From positions 124,001-188,000 of the forward strand of contig JADJOF010000004.1 in assembly GCA_016713885.1 (NCBI GenBank): a DNA stretch of 64,000 nucleotides, given 5' to 3'. The notes beneath the pieces were generated by a model, which worked only from the letters and a program-made list of their open reading frames with translations, did no database searches and was not told the origin of the DNA. Below are positions 8,293 through 16,822 of this stretch, piece after piece. Each line of letters begins with the position of its first letter. Position 1 is the stretch's first letter. Source of the DNA: Bdellovibrionales bacterium. Its GTDB lineage: Bacteria; Bdellovibrionota; Bdellovibrionia; Bdellovibrionales; JAMPXM01. The position numbers and the translations under genes are program-made.

Positions 8293-10563
8293 CTAGCTCT
8301 TTTTGGGGTCCGCGTCACCGATATCACCGATCACGCCGAGCATCGGCGCACGTACAATCGGTGCCGCTTCGACATCCGAAACAGGGAGCTCGACGAGCAT
8401 TCTTGTCCCTTTCGGTTCATTGGCTAAAGCCCGGACGAATCCGTTGTGGTCCTCGACAATTCGACGGACGATCGCCAAACCAAGGCCGGTTCCACTCTCT
8501 TTTGTTGAAAAGTAGGGTTCAAACACGCGGTCGCGATCGGTTGCGGGAATTCCGCTCCCATTGTCATTGATCGAAAGCCGCACCAGCTTCAAAAGACTGT
8601 CGTACTGGGTGCGGATCGTAATCCGAGGCTCTTCGACCGACTCGACTGCCGAAACCGCGTTGTCGAGAAGGTTGATCAGAACACGCTTCATTTGATCGGG
8701 GTCAAAACGAAACTCTGGAAGCGTCGGATCCTGATCGACAACGAACTGAACCTCACGATGCGCCTCTTGGTAGAGATCAACCGCCTCATCAACCGCCGTC
8801 GACAGCGACCCCATAACCGGTCGAGTCTGGGGCAAGCGCGCAAAATTCGAGAATTCATTCACGAGGCGCTTTAAGTCATCGGTTTGGCGAATAATCATCC
8901 CGATGCAGGATGAGAACGCCGGATCTTTGATCTGCTCACCAAACTTTTTCTCAAGGCGCTGTGCCGAGAGCTTAATCGGCGTCAGTGGATTTTTAATTTC
9001 GTGCGCGATTCGGCGGGCCACCTCGGTCCATGCCGCCGCCCGCTGCGCATTCAGAAGCATCGTCAGATCGTCAAAGACTAAGACCTTTCCAAGGTCCTGG
9101 CCTCGGTCATCCAGCAGAAGCGCCAAATTCATCTGTAGCGGCACTGACCGTCCGTTGAGCTCAACTCGAAGCTCCTTTTGAAACGTGACAAAACCGTGTG
9201 AGCGCATCTGTGTGAGTAGATCTTGGAAAGTCGCGTAGTACTCTGGCGACAGCACGTCTTGCACGGTGCGCCCTTTGTACTCCTCAGGGTCGATATTGAG
9301 CAATTGCGCCGCGTGATGGTTGATCGTTGTGATTTTCTCGTCTTGCGCAACCGAGATCACACCTGTGGTGACGTTCGAAAGCACGACTTGAATATAGCGG
9401 CTGTGGTCATCGAGGCGCTCAAGAGTTTCAGTGAGGTTTTTGTTGGCCTCAAGAACTTCGCGTTTTGAACGATCGAGATGCCCAATCATTTGGTTGAAGC
9501 TACCGACGAGCTGGTTGATCTCTTTGGAACCCGAGCGAATTGCCACGGGTTGATAGTCCCCTTTTGCAATTCGCTTCGTGGCGGAGCCTAAAAGCTCAAG
9601 TGGAATCGAGAGTTCGCGTGCGAGATAAAATCCAAACCACGTCGCACAAAGCAAAATCACCAGCGTCATCAGCGACAGAATAATCAGATAGATGGATTTG
9701 ATCGGATACTCGAGAGGGTTCACATTCTTGAACTCTTCGTGAGCGGCCGAGATGTCGTCGATTTTTGAAATCAGAGAAATCGGAATAAAGGTGGAAACCA
9801 CAAGCGCCCCGCGCTCGCCCTTTCGGTCAACCGGAACAATAACCCGAACGAGGTTGCCTTCACCAAACTGATGGATCGCGCTCGACTCTGAACGCTGCGA
9901 AATACCTTTTTTTAGAAATTCGAGAGACACCGGCGGCACCCGCGGCATCGATTCGTCGTTGGAGGTCGCCACCACGCGTGCAGCGAAAAGCCCGGGGTAA
10001 TACTCAACGGCGTCCAGATTGAAACGAGTCCGAGCGGACTCCACCAAGCGAGCCGCCGGCTTGGCCGATTCGCGCTTGAGCTCCTGCGCGATCATTTGGG
10101 CAAAGTGATAGTTTCGCTTTTTCGATGAGAACACATACTCCTGGTTCACCTCGAGCGAGTTCTTTAAGACGGAGGCCATGCGCACCGAGAACCATTTATC
10201 AAAGCTCGAATTGATGTAGAAAACCGAGACCAGGAACATCAGCGCCGTCGGCACACTCGCAAACGCCGCAAACGCCGCAATCAGCTTTCCCTTGAGGCTT
10301 GAGCCGACAACCCGCCCGCTGGACTCAACAAAGACCTTTACGACATTTCGGAAGATGAGAAAGAACAGTAGCAGCAGCAGGATGATGTTAAAGTTAACGA
10401 GGCCAAAAAAGAAAATCGAATGCACAAACGGAAGCTGCTGGCTGATGCCGACAAGCTTGAATTCAAGCAGCGTCAAGACCACAAAAAGAAGCGCGAGGCC
10501 ATCGATAACGGCGATCTCGCGTTTTCTCTTTTTAAACTCTTGTGGTGCGATGTTCTTTATCAT
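8293..10563 (-). CDS. ntrY: NtrY-type membrane histidine kinase
   Basis: 756 residues. Three hydrophobic segments lie in the first ~120 residues, then a periplasmic region of ~170 residues, a fourth membrane segment near 290-315, a HAMP domain, a PAS domain (~380-490), the dimerisation/phospho-acceptor box (RRIAHEIKNPLTPIKLSA), and an ATPase domain with N box NLLDNAVSAVE and G boxes NDNGSGIP and GTGLGLAIV. The order is typical of NtrY. The start overlaps the ribH stop (ATGA), linking the kinase to the riboflavin operon upstream and ntrX downstream. Confidence 0.93.
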   Translation of the reverse strand: MIKNIAPQEFKKRKREIAVIDGLALLFVVLTLLEFKLVGISQQLPFVHSIFFFGLVNFNIILLLLLFFLIFRNVVKVFVESSGRVVGSSLKGKLIAAFAAFASVPTALMFLVSVFYINSSFDKWFSVRMASVLKNSLEVNQEYVFSSKKRNYHFAQMIAQELKRESAKPAARLVESARTRFNLDAVEYYPGLFAARVVATSNDESMPRVPPVSLEFLKKGISQRSESSAIHQFGEGNLVRVIVPVDRKGERGALVVSTFIPISLISKIDDISAAHEEFKNVNPLEYPIKSIYLIILSLMTLVILLCATWFGFYLARELSIPLELLGSATKRIAKGDYQPVAIRSGSKEINQLVGSFNQMIGHLDRSKREVLEANKNLTETLERLDDHSRYIQVVLSNVTTGVISVAQDEKITTINHHAAQLLNIDPEEYKGRTVQDVLSPEYYATFQDLLTQMRSHGFVTFQKELRVELNGRSVPLQMNLALLLDDRGQDLGKVLVFDDLTMLLNAQRAAAWTEVARRIAHEIKNPLTPIKLSAQRLEKKFGEQIKDPAFSSCIGMIIRQTDDLKRLVNEFSNFARLPQTRPVMGSLSTAVDEAVDLYQEAHREVQFVVDQDPTLPEFRFDPDQMKRVLINLLDNAVSAVESVEEPRITIRTQYDSLLKLVRLSINDNGSGIPATDRDRVFEPYFSTKESGTGLGLAIVRRIVEDHNGFVRALANEPKGTRMLVELPVSDVEAAPIVRAPMLGVIGDIGDADPKKS

Positions 10564-11072
10564 TTACGCTTTTTAATCACCTTTAAGAGGTTGCACATTT
10601 CAACTGCAACCTCAGCCGCTTCCTCGCCCTTGTGCCCGTGATGGCCACCCACGCGATCAAGCGCCTGTTCCATATTCTCGACTGTGAGAACACCGAAGAC
10701 AACGGGCTTAAGCTGTTCAAGCTGTAAATGAGTGCTTCCACGCTCGACCGAAGTACAGACCGATTCATAGTGCGTGGTCTCGCCGCGAATCACACAGCCC
10801 AGCGTGATCACTCCATCCATGCCTGCCTTGAGTAGCGCCTTTGCGGCGAGCGGAATTTCAACCGCGCCGGGAACACTAACCAGGCGAATATTTTTGTCCA
10901 AAACGCCAAGCTCCTTGAGTCGGCGCATCGCTCCCGCCTCGAGCTTCGCGGTGATGTCACGATTGAAACGCGCGCAGACAACCCCGACCTTCAAAGCTTT
11001 TCCATCAAGCGATCCCTGAAGGCCCGCTCGCGATTGAGCATCATTCTGCCGTTGCTTCACGGTTCGTTTCAC
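10560..11072 (-). CDS. ribH: 6,7-dimethyl-8-ribityllumazine synthase
   Basis: Condenses the ribityl-aminouracil with dihydroxybutanone phosphate to lumazine, the penultimate step of riboflavin synthesis. The ~150-residue core shows VGVVCARFN, SVPGAVEIP, LGCVIRGETTHYE (catalytic His region) and FGVLTVENMEQA. The N-terminal ~20 residues (basic, Gln-rich) are an extra extension. It begins 3 bases after ribBA, in the order ribE-ribBA-ribH. Confidence 0.97.
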   Translation of the reverse strand: MKRTVKQRQNDAQSRAGLQGSLDGKALKVGVVCARFNRDITAKLEAGAMRRLKELGVLDKNIRLVSVPGAVEIPLAAKALLKAGMDGVITLGCVIRGETTHYESVCTSVERGSTHLQLEQLKPVVFGVLTVENMEQALDRVGGHHGHKGEEAAEVAVEMCNLLKVIKKRK

Positions 11073-11075
11073 CGG

Positions 11076-12287
11076 TCACTCCCCTTGAGATTCGTAGTTA
11101 TGACCCATCTTGATCTTCTTCACATCCAAGTAGGCCTGATTGTGCTTGTTTGACCCCGCCACCAGCGGCACGCGGTCGACAACTTCAATGCCATAGCCCT
11201 TCAGACCGATGCGTTTGGCCGGGTTATTGGTCAAAAGCCGAACCTTGTGCAGTCCGATGGCCCGCAAAATTTGCGCGCCAATACCATAGTCGCGAGAGTC
11301 CGGAGGAAAACCCAAGTGAAGGTTCGCCTCAACGGTGTCGAGGCCCTGATCTTGAAGCGCATAGGCGCGAATTTTATTGGCAAGTCCAATGCCCCGCCCC
11401 TCTTGGCGAAGATACAGAATCACACCCCGCCCCTCGGCCGCAATCATCTCCATCGCTCGGTGCAGTTGCGGGCCGCAGTCGCATCGGCTACTGCCGAAGA
11501 CATCGCCGGTCATACATTCGGAATGCACGCGGACGAGACAGGGCTCACCCTCCCCGACGTCCCCCATCTGCATGACCAGGTGTTCATTTCCGTCGAGGAG
11601 ACTGCGAAAGGCGCGCACCACAAAGCCGTCGCCGAAACGATTCGGAAGCTTGGCGCTGGCCACCTCTTCGACGAGCGATTCGTGCTCGAGCCGATATTTG
11701 ATGAGATCGACAATCGTACCAATTTTAAGGCCGTGCTTTTGAGCAAAGGCTTTCAGGTCGCCGACACGAGCCATGCTGCCGTCGACATTCATGACTTCAC
11801 AAATCACGGCGGCCGGATTGAGCCCTGCCATTCGGCAAAGATCGACGCTGCCCTCAGTGTGCCCCGCACGCTTCAAGACACCGCCATCTTTGGCGCGAAT
11901 CGGAAAAATATGGCCTGGAGTAATAACGTCGCTAGGCCTAGCATCGGGACGACTCGCGACGCGAATGGTATGTGCACGATCCGCCGTGCTGATCCCCGTT
12001 GAAACACCTTTTGACGCTTCGATACTCACCGTGAAAGCGGTTTTGTTGGGAGAAAAATTCGTTTCATCGCGAACCATCAGCGGCAGCTGCAGCCGCTCTG
12101 ATTGCTCGTGTGTGAGCGAAAGACAGATCAGGCCTCGTGCCTCGGTCGCCATAAAGTTGATCGCTTGTGGCGTTGCAAAGTCGGCCGCCAAAACCAAATC
12201 GCCTTCGTTCTCGCGATCCTCATCGTCGACCAAAACGACCATTCGGCCCGCTCGCATTTCCTCTAGCAGCTCCGCAATCGAATTCAT
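11076..12287 (-). CDS. ribBA: Bifunctional 3,4-dihydroxy-2-butanone 4-phosphate synthase / GTP cyclohydrolase II
   Basis: 403 residues with two catalytic domains. RibB (1-~205): VLVDDEDRENEGDL with the metal-binding acidic residues, and RAGHTEGSVDL. RibA (~210-400): the zinc site VHSECMTGDVFGSSRCDCG, the LRQEGRGIGLANK GTP site and LTNNPAKR. Both domains look complete. The start overlaps the ribE stop (ATGA). No ribD is present in this operon. Confidence 0.98.
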   Translation of the reverse strand: MNSIAELLEEMRAGRMVVLVDDEDRENEGDLVLAADFATPQAINFMATEARGLICLSLTHEQSERLQLPLMVRDETNFSPNKTAFTVSIEASKGVSTGISTADRAHTIRVASRPDARPSDVITPGHIFPIRAKDGGVLKRAGHTEGSVDLCRMAGLNPAAVICEVMNVDGSMARVGDLKAFAQKHGLKIGTIVDLIKYRLEHESLVEEVASAKLPNRFGDGFVVRAFRSLLDGNEHLVMQMGDVGEGEPCLVRVHSECMTGDVFGSSRCDCGPQLHRAMEMIAAEGRGVILYLRQEGRGIGLANKIRAYALQDQGLDTVEANLHLGFPPDSRDYGIGAQILRAIGLHKVRLLTNNPAKRIGLKGYGIEVVDRVPLVAGSNKHNQAYLDVKKIKMGHNYESQGE

Positions 12288-12910
12288 GACTTCACTCCCG
12301 CACGCCGAATGGCTTCATCAACTAAATTTTGAACGATCGGGACGATCGCTCGCGCCATCGTGTCCACTTCAACATTCACAAGATCACCAGCTTTAAGATC
12401 TTTGAGACCCGTTCGCGACAAAGTCTCGGGAATCAGGCAGTGCTCAACAACACCGTCACGCACATCATTGACTGTGAGACTCACGCCATTGATAGCGAGA
12501 CTCCCCTTTTTCCAAACCATAGGCCACAATTCGGGAGGCAACTCCACGCGAAGAATCATCACGCCGTCTTGGCGGTCAGCCAAAACCACCTTGGCTGCAC
12601 AATCGACATGTCCCGAAACTGCGTGGCCATGATTGCGGTCACCGACTCGCAAGCTGCGCTCAAGGTTAACGCGTGCGCCCTGACGATACGGCGGAACGAT
12701 GGAAAGCGTCTCTTTGGCGATAGCAAACTGAACTTCACTCGCGGTGAGCTGTTCGACCGTTAGGCAGACACCGTTGACCGCAACCGAATCGCCCAGTTTG
12801 AGGTCGTCAAATGTCGATGGTCGTTCAACGCCAATGCGAACAAGAGAGTTCACCGCAACGGTTTCAACTCGGCTAATAGCGGCCGTGGTCTCGACGATTC
12901 CTGAAAACAT
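12284..12910 (-). CDS. ribE: Riboflavin synthase, alpha chain
   Basis: Dismutates two lumazine molecules to riboflavin. About 208 residues in two homologous lumazine-binding barrels: the N-barrel starts MFSGIVETTA and contains DSVAVNGVCLTV, the C-barrel has GHVDCAAKV and GSLAINGVSLTV. The start at 12910 is preferred: MFSGIVE is the conserved N-terminus and an AGAAGGAA site lies upstream; the 25 residues possible before it show no family match. No FMN riboswitch-like element is visible in the short upstream gap. Confidence 0.96.
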   Translation of the reverse strand: MFSGIVETTAAISRVETVAVNSLVRIGVERPSTFDDLKLGDSVAVNGVCLTVEQLTASEVQFAIAKETLSIVPPYRQGARVNLERSLRVGDRNHGHAVSGHVDCAAKVVLADRQDGVMILRVELPPELWPMVWKKGSLAINGVSLTVNDVRDGVVEHCLIPETLSRTGLKDLKAGDLVNVEVDTMARAIVPIVQNLVDEAIRRAGVKS

Positions 12911-13114
12911 AGTCGCGCGTTTCCTTCTCGCCCGCACTATGAGGCTGCCGGATGTTGAGGTCAAACCCCTGTCGGCACGAGCCATCTATGCGCCAATGTC
13001 GCGGCGCGCCATCAGTACGCAACGATTCTGTAACAATCTGGACATGTCTTTAGCCTAGCGCGGCCTGGTCAAATCCCCACAATAGGACAAAATGCCTCAA
13101 GGTAGCGAGGCCAT

Positions 13115-14521
13115 ATGCGCATAAAGATACAGCTCTGGTTATTTGGATTCGGCACAATCGTGCTCCTCTCGTCGGTTGGCGGACTTTCGACCTACTACAT
13201 GAACCACATTCTGAGCCAACTGGACGACGTCTCACATGTGCAACTCCCAGCGGTGCGCACCATGACCCTTGCCGATATGATGCACGATGGCCTGCGGGCG
13301 GTTGTCTACAAAACAATACTTGATGCCAAGGCGGCCAACTCAGCGGCGCTCATCGAAGACCAAAATGAAATGCAGGAAATGAGCGAAAGCCTGACGAAGC
13401 ACCTCGCTGAACTCGAAGAACTACCTCTCCGCCCCGAGACAAAACTTGCAATTCGCGCCGCACGCCCAGCTCTCAGTGACTACAACGCCGAGGTGGCCCT
13501 GATCGTCAATAGCCTCGTTTTACAAAAGCCCATTTCACTCGACAATGAACTCGGAAAATTTCAAGTGAGTTTCAAAAATCTCGAAGACAGCCTCGAGTCG
13601 CTCGGCGAACTCATTATGAAAGACGCGTTTGCTTCACGTGACGACGGAAAAAATGCAGCGAAAATCGTTCTCACTCTAACGCTCATTGCGATCGCAATCG
13701 GGCTGCTCGCCACGGTCCTTATTATTCGCCATCTCGTCGGCAAGATGAAACTCGTCTTGAGTCAAATTGCAGATACAAGCACGGCCCTCGAAACTGTCAG
13801 TTCGACACTGCTGAGCGCAAGTAAAGTGGTCGCCGAAGGCTCAACGCATGTTGCCGCCTCGCTTGAAGAGACCGCCGCTTCACTTGAAGAGATGAGTGCA
13901 ACAATACAGCTCAGCGCCGGGAATGCGGCACAAGCGAGCAGCGCATCCGACGAGAGCTTCCATCGTGCGACGACCGGCGAAGCAGAAATGAACACATTTA
14001 GAACCTCAGTTGCCGAAATTGCGGAACTCTCCAAGAAAATGAACACGATCATCATCACGATCGACGATATCTCTTTTCAAACTAACCTGCTGGCACTCAA
14101 TGCTGCAGTCGAAGCCGCCCGCGCCGGAGACCAAGGCAAGGGATTTGCCGTCGTTGCCGAAGCCGTTCGATCGCTCGCTCAGCGAAGTGCGACCTCCGCC
14201 AAAGAGATATCCGATCTCATTCACGACAGCATGGGCCGCATTGAGAAAAGTGTTACAGCATCGACACAGACCGGAACTGCGCTCGCTCAGATTCTCGAAT
14301 CTGTAAAAAAAGCCATGAACCTGACAAAAGAAATCGAAGTCGCAACTCGAGAGCAATCTCACGGCGTCAACCAGATCTCTTCAGCCATGCAGGCCCTGGA
14401 CTCCACGACCCAGAATGCCGCCGCCTCGGCCCAACAAATTGCAGCAGTTGCACAAACTCTCGACGAACAGACGGCTGATCTCAAAAGAGTCATCGCCAGC
14501 GTTCAAGAGGATTTCGCCTAG
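13115..14521 (+). CDS. Methyl-accepting chemotaxis protein
   Basis: 468-residue transmembrane chemoreceptor. A first membrane segment (~6-28), a periplasmic four-helix-type sensor (~30-185), a second membrane segment (~190-212, TLTLIAIAIGLLATVLI), then the coiled-coil signalling domain with the kinase-contact tip FQTNLLALNAAVEAARAGDQ and GKGFAVVAEAVRSLAQRS. No obvious HAMP follows TM2, only a short linker, and there is no C-terminal pentapeptide for methylation enzymes. Divergent from the riboflavin operon. Confidence 0.93.
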   Translation: MRIKIQLWLFGFGTIVLLSSVGGLSTYYMNHILSQLDDVSHVQLPAVRTMTLADMMHDGLRAVVYKTILDAKAANSAALIEDQNEMQEMSESLTKHLAELEELPLRPETKLAIRAARPALSDYNAEVALIVNSLVLQKPISLDNELGKFQVSFKNLEDSLESLGELIMKDAFASRDDGKNAAKIVLTLTLIAIAIGLLATVLIIRHLVGKMKLVLSQIADTSTALETVSSTLLSASKVVAEGSTHVAASLEETAASLEEMSATIQLSAGNAAQASSASDESFHRATTGEAEMNTFRTSVAEIAELSKKMNTIIITIDDISFQTNLLALNAAVEAARAGDQGKGFAVVAEAVRSLAQRSATSAKEISDLIHDSMGRIEKSVTASTQTGTALAQILESVKKAMNLTKEIEVATREQSHGVNQISSAMQALDSTTQNAAASAQQIAAVAQTLDEQTADLKRVIASVQEDFA

Positions 14522-14545
14522 CCCCCACCTGAGCGATGCCGATAC

Positions 14546-14562
14546 TGTCTAAACCTTAGACA
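14546..14562 (+). terminator. Short hairpin after the chemoreceptor gene
   Basis: TGTCTAA and TTAGACA form a perfect 7-bp stem with a 3-nt loop, 25 bases after the stop at 14521. No T-run follows, so function as a terminator is only suggested. The rest of the ~200-bp gap up to 14722 shows nothing recognisable. Confidence 0.3.
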
Positions 14563-14721
14563 TCGCCATAAAAGGGCAAAAAATGGTCTCGGTAAAAAAT
14601 GAATACATAGCCAACCGCCACCAGCTCGAATCAAGCCGCTTTCGACAGTGGCGCAAACCTCGCAAGCCCTGCAATGTTCGCAATCGGAGCACTCTGAAAA
14701 GGCGTTGTGGGGCATTTGAAA

Positions 14722-16812
14722 ATGAAACTACATCACGCGATTCTAAATGCCCTGCTCGCCCTCCTATGCTTCAACTCAAGTCCTGCCGTTTCTTCCGAAA
14801 ACTCAATTGCTCCCGGACTCTATCAGATTTCGGGGACGCATTCGCACCTTGGACCCTACAACGGCTATCTTCTCGTCAAAGATAGTTCTGAAGTTCAACG
14901 AGCTATTTCCCTGCATTCACTCGACTCCGCTCAGAAAAGGAAGATCGGACTTCAGAAGGACCAGAATTTTTCCATCGAACAGCTTTGGGAGGGAAACAAT
15001 ACTCCGAAAGGAGCATTGTTCCAAATTCGCGCATCAAATGTTCTAACGACTTACAATGACTTTACGGCCACAAGTGACGATCTCTCGATTGAAACCATCG
15101 CTCTCGGACGAGCCGACACCAGTTTTCACGTAAAGAACGATGGCACATACATAGAACACTACACTCTCATCTCCAAAAACGACCCCGCTCAAAAAACTCC
15201 TGACCTCTTTCCGAAAGACTCTCGAACTCGTCTTGATGCGAGTGGTACATCGGGATCGATTCTGATCAATCTTGCGGGGTGGATCGGAATCAACCGTGCC
15301 ATTCATGAATATCGAAAACTTAAGCAATTTGACCCATACCGCGATCGCGAAGAGTTTAAAAACAATAGCGTGTTTCACATTAAGGACTTCACTGATCTAG
15401 AGTTCTACAGGGATCAAAGTTCAAAACTCCGAATTCGGAACAAATCTCTGACCCCGCTCTCGATTGCCGAAGCCCTTCAAAGACGAGCAGCCTTTCAGCC
15501 GACATTGACAGAAAAAGCTGAATTCAAAAAACAGCAAACCCTTAGCGTCATGAATGATTTCGGAATTTTTGAAGTTGGGACCGCCGACTCAAACGGTCGT
15601 ATCGTTGCTCTGCAACCTCAAGGTGACACAGCCCTTTGGTTTGGAGTCTACATTTGGGCACTTTCACTTGAACACGACGTCACTCAATCGGCTGATTCTT
15701 ATCAGAGACTTCGAAACGCAATTGAGGGAATGAACCACCTGGTTGAGATTTCGCCAGATCCAAAACTCTTTGCGCGATACATTCACAAGTCGCCCGCAAA
15801 TGAACCTGTCACCGACCCCTACGTTCGACAGGGAAGTGGGAAGTATAGGGACTATAAATACGACAGTCGCTCCAATAACGATATGGTGAAGGGGCTGCTT
15901 TTAGGCTATGTGATCGCCTACAAATCTCTCAAAGCGGAAGACCACGAGCTCAAGCAGAAAACTGCTTCTCTTGTGCGACGAATTCAACAGCTCGACCCCA
16001 TTCGCAAAAAGACAGGCAACAATGCCGCCGCCAAGGGATTGGATGCGCTTTGGAACGAAGACAATGAGTCTCTACGCGAGTACATCGCCAACAGCGATAG
16101 TTTAACGAGCCGAGTGAGCGAAAAACTCTATATCGACTCGGGGTTTCATATCGGCGGCATGACCAATCCGTCCGGAATCCATTTAAATCTGATCTCGCAG
16201 AGCATTCGCTACTATCTCGCCGAAGCTCTCATTAAAAAGGCGAATGAGGCTGGAGAACGGATGTTCATTCATAGACCGGCAACCGAAACCGCGCCAGAGA
16301 GCGACGAGAGTCCGCTGCCGCGACTTGAGGCCATCAAGCAGTCAGCGTCGAACAATATTAAAAATCTTTCTTTGAGAATGCAGAAAGCCTACTTCAACTA
16401 CTTGAACATCGCCGCCTACGCGATCACGAGAGAACCCGACTTAAAACAACGAGCTGTCGACAGCGTCTGGGGACTGATCGAGGTGCCTCTGGTTCGAAGT
16501 GTTGGGCAGCTGCGCGGGGATCTGCAACTGCAACCCGATTGGATGTACTCCACCTGGCCCTTCGAGCCGTGGACGGCGCTCAAAGGGCCGTGGATCATCA
16601 ACAAAGAAAAGCTTGCCTCAAAAAACCAACAGCGCGGAATGCTGGGGTATCCGATGTTTGAGTGCGCTGCTCTCGGTTCAACATACCTTTGGGTTTCGGA
16701 TACCAGTGACTTCCCATGCAGTGGCAACCCCAACATCATTTCGTTTTCAGCCGACTACCTGTGGGCCTACTGGCTTGCACGATCGGCCGACATCATCTCA
16801 GAGCGAGACTAA
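14722..16812 (+). CDS. Large secreted protein of unknown function
   Basis: About 696 residues beginning MKLHHAILNALLALLCFNSS, a clear signal peptide. A GTG five codons upstream (14707) is an alternative start with AAGG before it. No catalytic motif is obvious. The middle and C-terminal parts are Trp/Tyr/His-rich and helix-forming (for example LWFGVYIWALSLEHDV, NNDMVKGLLLGYV, WMYSTWPFEPWTALKGPW), a texture like alpha/alpha-barrel carbohydrate enzymes, but I cannot assign a family. Likely periplasmic or extracellular; convergent with clpB, whose stop is 10 bases away. Confidence 0.8.
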   Translation: MKLHHAILNALLALLCFNSSPAVSSENSIAPGLYQISGTHSHLGPYNGYLLVKDSSEVQRAISLHSLDSAQKRKIGLQKDQNFSIEQLWEGNNTPKGALFQIRASNVLTTYNDFTATSDDLSIETIALGRADTSFHVKNDGTYIEHYTLISKNDPAQKTPDLFPKDSRTRLDASGTSGSILINLAGWIGINRAIHEYRKLKQFDPYRDREEFKNNSVFHIKDFTDLEFYRDQSSKLRIRNKSLTPLSIAEALQRRAAFQPTLTEKAEFKKQQTLSVMNDFGIFEVGTADSNGRIVALQPQGDTALWFGVYIWALSLEHDVTQSADSYQRLRNAIEGMNHLVEISPDPKLFARYIHKSPANEPVTDPYVRQGSGKYRDYKYDSRSNNDMVKGLLLGYVIAYKSLKAEDHELKQKTASLVRRIQQLDPIRKKTGNNAAAKGLDALWNEDNESLREYIANSDSLTSRVSEKLYIDSGFHIGGMTNPSGIHLNLISQSIRYYLAEALIKKANEAGERMFIHRPATETAPESDESPLPRLEAIKQSASNNIKNLSLRMQKAYFNYLNIAAYAITREPDLKQRAVDSVWGLIEVPLVRSVGQLRGDLQLQPDWMYSTWPFEPWTALKGPWIINKEKLASKNQQRGMLGYPMFECAALGSTYLWVSDTSDFPCSGNPNIISFSADYLWAYWLARSADIISERD

Positions 16813-16822
16813 CCGCCGACCG

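Noticed and set aside
12911..13114. Possible FMN riboswitch before ribE
   Set aside because: I looked for the conserved RFN blocks in the ~200-bp gap and saw none.
14518..14715. Cys-rich 65-residue minus-strand frame after the chemoreceptor
   Set aside because: No ribosome site or signal peptide; it spans the hairpin and the start region of the next plus-strand gene.
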